Positions 1 to 5,315 of a stretch of 5,982 bases of DNA are shown here, one piece after another. Within the stretch, counting starts at the first letter, position 1, and the number at the start of each line of letters is the position of its first letter. Where the stretch lies: positions 1 to 5,982 of the forward strand of contig JALVZP010000335.1 of the NCBI GenBank assembly GCA_027037575.1. The letters run 5' to 3'. The notes beneath the pieces are model-generated. The model saw only the letters and a program-made list of their open reading frames with translations. It was not told the DNA's origin and made no database searches. The DNA is from Desulfobacterales bacterium. GTDB lineage: Bacteria > Desulfobacterota > DSM-4660 > Desulfatiglandales > JALVZP01. A program made the translations under genes and the position numbers.

Positions 1-347
1 CATATACCCTCTATAAACAGGGAAAATATGAAGCTGCAATAGCGGGCTTTAAGAGCTTTCTCAAAAAATATCCAAGATCGAGCCTTTCTGATAACGCATG
101 GTTCTGGATAGGCGAATGCTATATGGGTTTAAAAGACTATGAGAAGGCAATACTTGCTTACTATAATGTCATAAAGAAATATCCTAAAGGAAATAAGGCT
201 CCTTCTTCTATGCTAAGATTAGCACAGGCATTTTTGAAAATAGGTGATAAGACGAGTGCAAAAGTAATATTAAGAAAGCTTATAAAGAAATATCCACGAT
301 CAAAAGAGGCAAGGATAGGAAGGAAGCTTCTTAAAAAGATTAAATAG
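1..347 (+). CDS. cpoB: CpoB/YbgF-type Tol-Pal accessory protein, C-terminal TPR domain (5' partial)
   Basis: The gene runs in from the left edge; the first whole codon is at position 3, and 114 residues are visible before the TAG at 345-347. The visible part is three tandem tetratricopeptide repeats: LYKQGKYEAAIAGFKSFL, then a repeat beginning SDNAWFWIGECY, then one beginning APSSMLRLAQAFLKIGDK, each closing on a KKYP-x-[SG] turn. The WxxGECY, KAPxxMLRLA and final KYPRSKEA segments match the C-terminal domain of CpoB/YbgF, the periplasmic protein of the Tol-Pal system that coordinates outer-membrane constriction with peptidoglycan synthesis at division. The signal peptide and coiled-coil N-terminus expected of the family would lie outside the window, as would the tolB/pal neighbours. 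The C-terminus is very lysine-rich. Another TPR outer-membrane assembly protein such as BamD is possible but fits less well. The 3' end overlaps the end of the convergent metal-binding protein gene by 8 bases. Confidence 0.8.
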   Translation, partial: YTLYKQGKYEAAIAGFKSFLKKYPRSSLSDNAWFWIGECYMGLKDYEKAILAYYNVIKKYPKGNKAPSSMLRLAQAFLKIGDKTSAKVILRKLIKKYPRSKEARIGRKLLKKIK

Positions 348-361
348 AATCTCTTATTTTT
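333..361. terminator. Weak possible bidirectional terminator at convergent gene ends
   Basis: At the tail-to-tail junction, AGATT (337-341) can pair with AATCT (348-352) around a 6-base loop. An A tract (333-337) lies on one side and a T-rich tract (354-361) on the other, so either strand would end in a U-rich run. The stem is only 5 bp with a single GC pair and it sits inside both coding ends, so it would be weak. It is listed because no other terminator is visible between the convergent genes. Confidence 0.2.
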
Positions 362-1161
362 CTTGCTATATATTCCATATTCTGTAGCCAATCCTCAGCC
401 AATGGATCAAAGATTACAAGTTTTGCATTTATTTCTTTTGCAATCAGTCTTGCTATCTTCTGAGAAAATTCGGGATGAACAAATATGACCTTTATTTTCA
501 TTTTCTTACAATAGCTTATAAGACTTACCAGATCTGAACCAGATGGTTCTTTTCCTTCCTTTTCTATAGAGATCTGTTTTAACCCATATCTTTTTGCGAA
601 ATAGGTCAAACATGGATGATATATAAGGAATGGCCTTCCTCTTTTATCCATAAGCATCCTTTCTATCTTTTTGTCGAGAAGATCCAATTTTTTTAAAAAC
701 TTCTTTAAATTTCTCTCATAAGTAGATCTATTTTCTGGATCTATTTTTTTTAGCCATTTTGAGATAATGATTGCCTGCTTTTTTACAAGGGGAGGAGAAA
801 GCCATATGTGAGGATTATTATCTATCTTTTCTATTCCTTCATCTGTATGGACAACAATTAAATTTCTATTTAAAGAGCTTATTTTCTTAAGCCATACCTT
901 TTCTGCAGGAACACCTATTGCAAAATAGATCTTTGCCTTCTCTATTTGGCCAAGCTTATATGGATTTGGCTCATAGGTAGCAGGATTATATCCTGGTGGA
1001 ATAAAGACGATGACATTCACTTTATCCTTTGCAATCTGCTTTACAAAGAATCTCTGTGGAGGAATAGTTACAGCAACATTTATGGCAGAATAGCATGGGA
1101 AAGAAAAAAGGAGAACAAAGATAAAGATATTAAAGATTTTCAAATGCCTTTTCTGCTGCAT
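340..1161 (-). CDS. znuA: ZnuA/TroA-family metal ABC transporter substrate-binding protein, variant first ligand
   Basis: A 273-residue exported protein of the cluster-9 metal-binding (Zn/Mn) family, normally the periplasmic receptor of a ZnuABC-type importer. Residues 1-25 form a signal peptide (basic start, then a hydrophobic run around IFIFVLLFSFP); there is no clear lipobox. The mature protein opens INVAVTIPPQRFF. Expected metal ligands are H118 in NPHIWLSPP, H182 in YHPCLTYFAKRYGL and D252 in FDPLAEDW. The usual first histidine, in the DPHxYEP motif, is replaced by Ala61 in NPATYEPNP. From memory, a subgroup of this family has PATYEP here, so the substitution is probably ancestral rather than damage. 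The His-rich loop of classical ZnuA is absent. The ATG at 1161 has an in-frame TAG just before it, so the start cannot lie further upstream; a TTG at 1143 would also leave a good signal peptide. The start overlaps the end of hemL by up to 32 bases, implying cotranscription and translational coupling. No permease or ATPase gene follows. The metal is not proven, and the symbol denotes the family. Confidence 0.8.
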   Translation of the reverse strand: MQQKRHLKIFNIFIFVLLFSFPCYSAINVAVTIPPQRFFVKQIAKDKVNVIVFIPPGYNPATYEPNPYKLGQIEKAKIYFAIGVPAEKVWLKKISSLNRNLIVVHTDEGIEKIDNNPHIWLSPPLVKKQAIIISKWLKKIDPENRSTYERNLKKFLKKLDLLDKKIERMLMDKRGRPFLIYHPCLTYFAKRYGLKQISIEKEGKEPSGSDLVSLISYCKKMKIKVIFVHPEFSQKIARLIAKEINAKLVIFDPLAEDWLQNMEYIARKIRDSI

Positions 1162-2407
1162 CTATTGTATACTCAATTGCCTCATCCGTATGTGCATAAG
1201 AGATAAATATTGCCTCAAATGGAGAAGGAGCAAGATATACTCCCTGAGATAACATCTCCTTATAAAACTTCTTGAATCTCTCCTTATCACTTCTCATTAC
1301 GGATTTAAAGTCAAATACATCTTCTTCAGTAAAGAATATAGATCCCATGGAACCCATCCTGTTTATCCTTATGTTTATACCCTTTTCTTCTGCCTTCTTT
1401 CTTATTCCCTCAAAAAGTTTCTTGCTCTTCCTTTCCATCTCATAATATATTCTTTCATTCCTTAGGATGCTTAGTGTGGCAATCCCTGCTGCCATTGCAA
1501 TTGGATTTCCAGAAAGTGTTCCTGCCTGGTAAATATCCCCTTCTGGTGAGATATGTCTCATTATTTCCTTTTTTCCTCCATATGCCCCTACTGGAAGTCC
1601 TCCTCCAATAATCTTTCCAAGACAGGTTATATCAGGATCTATATTAAACAGCTTTTGTGCACCTCCAGATGATACCCTGAATCCCGTAATTACTTCATCA
1701 AATATGAGGAGTGCACCATATCTCTTTGTAATATCCCTTAGACCTTCAAGAAATCCCTCTTTTGGCAAAACAACTCCCATATTTCCTGCAATTGGTTCGA
1801 CTATGACGGCAGCTATCTCATTTCCGATCTGTTCAAATACCTCTTTTACCTTTTCTATGTCATTGTATGGAAGGGAAATGGTATTTTTTGCAATATCCTT
1901 AGGAACCCCAGGGCTTCCTGGTATGCCAAATGTGGCAATCCCAGATCCAGCAGCAACAAGAAGACTATCTGAATGGCCATGATAGCATCCATCAAACTTT
2001 ATGACCTTATCCCTTCCCGTATATCCCCTTGCAAGCCTTATAGCACTCATTGTCGCCTCTGTCCCCGAATTTACCATCCTGACCATCTCAACAGATGGAA
2101 CCATATCTACTATCAGCTCAGCCATCCTTATCTCGAGCTCTGTTGGTGCACCAAAGCTTGTTCCATTTTCAGTAACCTCTTTTATTGCATTTACTACATC
2201 TGGATGGGCATGTCCAAGGATAAGAGGACCCCAGGAGCAGACATAGTCTATGTATCTATTTCCATCTTCATCCCATATGTAGCATCCCTTCCCCCTATTT
2301 ATGAATGGAGGAAGTATATCTACTGCCTTTCCTGCCCTGACAGGGCTGTTTACTCCACCTGGTATGAGCATCTTTGCTTTTTTAAATAGCTCCTCAGACC
2401 TTTTCAT
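1130..2407 (-). CDS. hemL: Glutamate-1-semialdehyde 2,1-aminomutase
   Basis: A 425-residue cytoplasmic PLP enzyme that converts glutamate-1-semialdehyde to 5-aminolevulinate, the last step of the C5 route to tetrapyrroles. The length is normal for the family. The N-terminus SEELFKKAKMLIPGGVNSPV is typical of HemL. Further landmarks are the cofactor phosphate-binding region NSGTEATMSAIRLARGYTGR (113-132), KFDGCYHGHSD (137-147), DEVITGFR (237-244, with the PLP-contacting Asp) and LGKIIGGGLPVGAYGG (263-278), in which K265 is the Schiff-base lysine. The late GTLSGNPIAMAAG segment is also present. These separate HemL from ordinary class III aminotransferases. The gene starts 1 base after the ahbB stop (TGAGATG) and has a GAGGT Shine-Dalgarno sequence 9 bases upstream. 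It lies between the sirohaem decarboxylase and a metal-binding protein, so it is probably the second gene of a haem-related operon. No oddities were seen. Confidence 0.97.
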   Translation of the reverse strand: MKRSEELFKKAKMLIPGGVNSPVRAGKAVDILPPFINRGKGCYIWDEDGNRYIDYVCSWGPLILGHAHPDVVNAIKEVTENGTSFGAPTELEIRMAELIVDMVPSVEMVRMVNSGTEATMSAIRLARGYTGRDKVIKFDGCYHGHSDSLLVAAGSGIATFGIPGSPGVPKDIAKNTISLPYNDIEKVKEVFEQIGNEIAAVIVEPIAGNMGVVLPKEGFLEGLRDITKRYGALLIFDEVITGFRVSSGGAQKLFNIDPDITCLGKIIGGGLPVGAYGGKKEIMRHISPEGDIYQAGTLSGNPIAMAAGIATLSILRNERIYYEMERKSKKLFEGIRKKAEEKGINIRINRMGSMGSIFFTEEDVFDFKSVMRSDKERFKKFYKEMLSQGVYLAPSPFEAIFISYAHTDEAIEYTIDAAEKAFENL

Positions 2408-2408
2408 C

Positions 2409-2873
2409 TCAAAAATACCTCATGCTTGTTTTTTTATACTCCTTCTCACTAAAGAGGAGGACATAATCCTTTATACCTGAAGCTTCAGACATCTTCTTTG
2501 CTATCTCATAGCATCTCTCTCTTGTATCAGCATGTATCATGGTATAAAGATTATATGGCCAATCTTTAAAAGAAGGTCTTTGATAACAATGTGTTACTTC
2601 TTTAAATTTGGAAAATAAATTCCCTATTTCCTCAATCCTCTTTTCAGGAACAATCCATGCAACCATTGCATTTGCACTATATCCTGCTATCTGATGCCTC
2701 AGCGTTGCCCCAAATCTTCTAAGAATATTCCTTTGCTTAAGCCTCTTTATATGGGATATAAATTCTTCTTCACTTATCCCTATCTTTAATGCCATTAGTT
2801 TAAATGGCCGTGAAACAAGAGGAATATCTCCTTGAATAAGTCTTATGATTGATTTGTCGATTTCATCTATCAT
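2409..2873 (-). CDS. ahbB: Sirohaem decarboxylase subunit AhbB (Lrp/AsnC-like fold)
   Basis: A 154-residue protein of the AhbA/AhbB/NirDLGH family. These have an Lrp/AsnC-type architecture but act as enzymes, decarboxylating sirohaem to 12,18-didecarboxysirohaem in the alternative haem pathway, or on the way to haem d1 in denitrifiers. Residues 1-55 form a winged-helix part (IDKSIIRLIQGDIPLVSRPF, then IKRLKQRNILRRFGATLRHQ). Residues 60-154 form the ligand-binding part, with the family signatures THCYQRPSFKDWPYNLYTMI (95-113) and the ending EYKKTSMRYF. The RRFGATLRHQ and HCYxRP motifs fit AhbB better than AhbA. The reading frame stays open upstream to an ATG at 2933, but family proteins begin at the IDxID segment and a promoter lies just upstream of 2873, so 2873 is chosen. 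There is no Shine-Dalgarno sequence; the mRNA is probably leaderless. The gene leads the operon with hemL. The usual partner AhbA is not in the window. A haem-sensing regulatory role cannot be excluded from sequence alone. Confidence 0.87.
   Translation of the reverse strand: MIDEIDKSIIRLIQGDIPLVSRPFKLMALKIGISEEEFISHIKRLKQRNILRRFGATLRHQIAGYSANAMVAWIVPEKRIEEIGNLFSKFKEVTHCYQRPSFKDWPYNLYTMIHADTRERCYEIAKKMSEASGIKDYVLLFSEKEYKKTSMRYF
2417..2421 (-). promoter_or_regulatory. Shine-Dalgarno sequence of hemL
   Basis: GAGGT read on the minus strand, 9 bases before the hemL ATG at 2407 and inside the last codons of ahbB. It contrasts with ahbB itself, which has no such site, and supports translation of hemL as an internal cistron. 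Confidence 0.6.
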
Positions 2874-2881
2874 GGGAACGT

Positions 2882-2909
2882 ATTTTATTGGAGATAGATT
2901 CAAAGTCAA
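2882..2909 (-). promoter_or_regulatory. Sigma70-like promoter of the ahbB-hemL operon, predicted leaderless
   Basis: On the minus strand, TTGACT (2909-2904, 5 of 6 to consensus) and TAAAAT (2887-2882, 5 of 6) are separated by 16 bases. Only 8 bases separate the -10 box from the ATG at 2873, so transcription should start within about 3 bases of the start codon or on it. The last bases before the ATG read TTCCC, with no Shine-Dalgarno match. The -35 box lies 5 bases from the -35 box of the divergent rimO promoter, so polymerase binding at the two may interfere. Confidence 0.6.
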
Positions 2910-2914
2910 GAAAA

Positions 2915-2943
2915 TTGGAAAAGCACGTTTCATCTGCTATAAT
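2915..2943 (+). promoter_or_regulatory. Extended -10 promoter of rimO-ispB, predicted leaderless
   Basis: TTGGAA (2915-2920, 4 of 6) and a perfect TATAAT (2938-2943) are separated by 17 bases, and TGC (2935-2937) directly before the -10 box gives an extended -10 motif. The predicted start site, 7 bases beyond the -10 box, is the A of the rimO ATG at 2950. There is no Shine-Dalgarno sequence in the intervening AGCAAA. Confidence 0.7.
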
Positions 2944-2949
2944 AGCAAA

Positions 2950-4269
2950 ATGCAGTTTGATAGGATATACATAATAAGCTTGGGATGTCCAAAAAACCTT
3001 GTAGAAAGCGAATATATCGGAGGAATACTTTCTTCTAAAGGTCATGAGATAACTGATAATCTGGAGGAATCAGATATAGCAATTATAAATACATGTGCAT
3101 TTATTCAGGATGCGGTTAGGGAATCAATAGATGTGATACTAAATGTAGCAAGGCTGAAAGAGGAAGGGAATATAAAGAAGATAGTTGTAATTGGATGTCT
3201 GGTTCAAAGATATGGATATAAGCTGAAAAGAGAGATTCCAGAAGTGGATATATGGGCGGGGACAGGAAAATTTCATCAGATATTGGATATATTAAATAAT
3301 GGCATAAGTTTTTATATTTCTAAGCCTGAATATATTCAGAAAGAATCCTTTCCAAGGATTCAAGGAACTCCATTCTATACCTCCTATCTTAGGATTGCTG
3401 ATGGTTGCTCCCACAGGTGCTCCTTTTGCCTTATCCCAAAGCTAAGGGGTCCTTTGAGGAGTGTTCCTCCTGAAATACTTATAAGAGAAGCAGAATGGCT
3501 TGCTAAAAAAGGAGTAAAGGAGATAAACCTGGTTGCACAGGATATCACATCTTATGGGAACGATCTTAAGGAAGATATAAATCTGGAACTCCTGATTGAG
3601 TCCTTGTTAAGGATAAGGGAAATTAGCTGGATCAGGCTTCTCTATCTTCATCCTTCTGGTATATCAGAAAGACTGCTTAAATTAATTGAGAATGAAGAAA
3701 GGATTTGTCCATACCTGGATATTCCAATCCAGCATATAAATGATGATATATTAAATAAGATGTGTCGAGGTTATAATAAAAAGTTTATTATGGGCCTTAT
3801 AGATAAGATAAAAGGGCTGAGAAGAAAAATATATCTTAGATCAACTCTTATTATAGGTTTCCCAGGCGAAAGTGAAGAGATATTTAATGAATTATGCGAT
3901 TTTGTAAGGCAGGTAGAATTTGACCACTTAGGGGTATTTATGTTCAGTCCTGAAGAAGGAACTCGTGCGAGAAGATATAAGGATCAAATAAAGAAAGAAG
4001 TAGTAAAAGAAAGATATGACATAGTTATGTCTATTCAAGCAAAAATATCTGAAAGAAAGAATAGAGAGATGATAGGAAAGAAAATTCCTGTCTTAATAGA
4101 AGGATTTCATCCTGAAACTAACCTGCTTCTTGTTGGAAGGAGTTTTGGTATGGCACCTGAAATAGATGGCCAGGTGATAATTAATAAGGGCTATGGTAAT
4201 ATGGGAGAAATAAGGGATGTCCTTATTACAGATGCCTATACCTATGACCTTATAGGTGAAATTTTATGA
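2950..4269 (+). CDS. rimO: Ribosomal protein S12 methylthiotransferase RimO
   Basis: A 439-residue radical-SAM methylthiotransferase that adds a methylthio group to a conserved aspartate of ribosomal protein S12, in the cytoplasm. Domains in order: an N-terminal MTTase domain with three cluster cysteines, C13 (SLGCPKNLVESE), C49 (NTCAFI) and C83 (GCLVQRY); a radical-SAM domain with C153, C157 and C160 in ADGCSHRCSFCLIP, followed by RGPLRS; and a C-terminal TRAM domain with GRSFGMAPEIDGQV. SLGCPKNLVxSE and APEIDG favour RimO over the tRNA enzyme MiaB. The frame is open upstream to 2845, but the ATG at 2950 puts SLGCPKN at the normal distance from the N-terminus and directly follows a good promoter, so it is preferred. 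No Shine-Dalgarno sequence precedes it. The stop overlaps the ispB start as ATGA, indicating one transcript. All six cluster cysteines are present and the length is typical. Confidence 0.96.
   Translation: MQFDRIYIISLGCPKNLVESEYIGGILSSKGHEITDNLEESDIAIINTCAFIQDAVRESIDVILNVARLKEEGNIKKIVVIGCLVQRYGYKLKREIPEVDIWAGTGKFHQILDILNNGISFYISKPEYIQKESFPRIQGTPFYTSYLRIADGCSHRCSFCLIPKLRGPLRSVPPEILIREAEWLAKKGVKEINLVAQDITSYGNDLKEDINLELLIESLLRIREISWIRLLYLHPSGISERLLKLIENEERICPYLDIPIQHINDDILNKMCRGYNKKFIMGLIDKIKGLRRKIYLRSTLIIGFPGESEEIFNELCDFVRQVEFDHLGVFMFSPEEGTRARRYKDQIKKEVVKERYDIVMSIQAKISERKNREMIGKKIPVLIEGFHPETNLLLVGRSFGMAPEIDGQVIINKGYGNMGEIRDVLITDAYTYDLIGEIL
4254..4259 (+). promoter_or_regulatory. Shine-Dalgarno sequence of the polyprenyl synthase gene
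   Basis: AGGTGA lies 6 bases before the ATG at 4266, inside the last codons of rimO. It is a six-base match to the canonical anti-Shine-Dalgarno complement and shows that this organism uses such sites for internal genes. Confidence 0.65.
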
Positions 4270-5231
4270 AATTCATCTTAGATGAGGCAAAATCCCATAT
4301 AGAAAGAATAACAAATGAGCTTATAAAGAATATTGGTTCTGATCTTTCTTTTATCAGGGAAATAGGAGAGCACATACTCCTCGGGAATGGAAAGCTACTC
4401 AGACCACTCCTTTTTGTCCTATCCTGTAAGCTATTAGGATATGAAGAAGAAAGAATATATTCTCTGTCCACTGTATTTGAATATATTCATGTGGCATCTT
4501 TGCTTCATGACGATGTATTGGATAATGCAGAGATGAGGAGAAATAGACCATCTGTGAATACAGTCTGGGGAGATCATGCAGCCATACTTCAAGGGGATTT
4601 TCTATATGCTCGTTCCCTTATAATTGCCTTAAGCACAAAAAATTTAAGATTCTTAGAGAAAATAGCAGATGCAACAAACAGGATGGTAGAAGGCCAAATA
4701 ATGGAGCTTATATGCTCTAATAATGTGGATCTTACAAGGGAACAATATTTTAGTATAATAGAAAAAAAGACATCGTCTCTTCTTTCTGCTGCATGTGAAT
4801 GTGCGGCTGTTCTGGCTGGTACAGATATTGAGAAAGAGATTGCCCTCCATAACTTTGGTCACAATCTTGGTATGGCATTCCAGCTAATAGATGATATGCT
4901 TGACTATATTTCCTCTGAGGATGTCTTCGGGAAGCCAGTTGGAAAGGATCTTAGGGAAGGGAAGGTTACACTTCCCCTAATATATGCAATTCAGGAGATA
5001 GGAGAGGAGGATAGAGGGAGGATAATAAAACTTTTAAAGGAAAAAGGAAATAACAAAGAATATGAGTATATTTTGAAAAAAGTTACCCAAACAAAGGCAA
5101 TATCAAGGACAAAATATGATGCATTGAATTTTGTTAATAAGGCAAAAAGATCACTCGATCTTTTTGATAGTTCTCCTATAAAGGATATACTTATTGAACT
5201 CAGCAACTATGTAGTTCAAAGGGAAAGATAA
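4266..5231 (+). CDS. ispB: Long-chain (all-E) polyprenyl diphosphate synthase
   Basis: A 321-residue trans-prenyltransferase that adds isopentenyl diphosphate units to an allylic primer to give the long chain used for quinone side chains. The first aspartate-rich motif is LLHDDVLDNAEMRRNRPS (D82, D83, D86; RR at 91-92) and the second is FQLIDDMLDY (D209, D210, D213), followed by GKPVGKDLREGKVTLPLIYA. The substrate-binding segment NGKLLRPLL (41-49) is present. Residues 4 and 5 before the first motif are Ser78 and Ala77, small rather than aromatic. In this family that means no early block on chain growth and a product longer than C15-C20. Exact length (hexa- to decaprenyl) cannot be read from sequence; HepT or octaprenyl synthase are equally fair names. 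It starts inside the rimO stop codon (ATGA) with a good Shine-Dalgarno sequence, so it is cotranscribed and probably coupled. It ends 84 bases before selD, with no convincing terminator. Confidence 0.92.
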   Translation: MKFILDEAKSHIERITNELIKNIGSDLSFIREIGEHILLGNGKLLRPLLFVLSCKLLGYEEERIYSLSTVFEYIHVASLLHDDVLDNAEMRRNRPSVNTVWGDHAAILQGDFLYARSLIIALSTKNLRFLEKIADATNRMVEGQIMELICSNNVDLTREQYFSIIEKKTSSLLSAACECAAVLAGTDIEKEIALHNFGHNLGMAFQLIDDMLDYISSEDVFGKPVGKDLREGKVTLPLIYAIQEIGEEDRGRIIKLLKEKGNNKEYEYILKKVTQTKAISRTKYDALNFVNKAKRSLDLFDSSPIKDILIELSNYVVQRER

Positions 5232-5277
5232 TCGATTTTTCCGATAGGCTATTTAATTTTCTGTTGTTTTTTTTTAA

Positions 5278-5306
5278 TTGACATCCATATTTACCTTTCC
5301 TAATCT
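5278..5306 (+). promoter_or_regulatory. Probable sigma70-like promoter of selD, near-leaderless
   Basis: A perfect TTGACA (5278-5283) is followed after 17 bases by TAATCT (5301-5306), a poor -10 match (3 of 6). A start site 7 bases beyond it falls on the A at 5313, leaving a 3-base leader before the ATG at 5316. The preceding sequence is pyrimidine-rich with no Shine-Dalgarno site. The rest of the 84-base gap holds a run of nine T (5267-5275) and nothing else recognised. Confidence 0.5.
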
Positions 5307-5315
5307 TTCTCTATT

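Noticed and set aside
1973..2389. 138-codon open frame antisense to hemL, plus shorter ones at 1704-1982 and 2001-2246
   Set aside because: All lie fully opposite the clear HemL coding sequence, and their translations show no recognisable motif or domain.
2874..2933. 20-residue N-terminal extension of AhbB starting at the ATG at 2933
   Set aside because: Family proteins begin at the IDxID segment, and the extension would be encoded by the promoter region upstream of 2873.
2845..2949. 35-residue N-terminal extension of RimO starting at 2845
   Set aside because: It would overlap the start of ahbB and run through both promoters; the ATG at 2950 gives the usual short lead to SLGCPKN.
5222..5275. 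Intrinsic terminator after the polyprenyl synthase gene
   Set aside because: GGAAAGAT (5222-5229) can pair with ATTTTTCC (5235-5242), but the stem has two GC pairs and a wobble, covers the stop codon, and the run of nine T begins 24 bases later.
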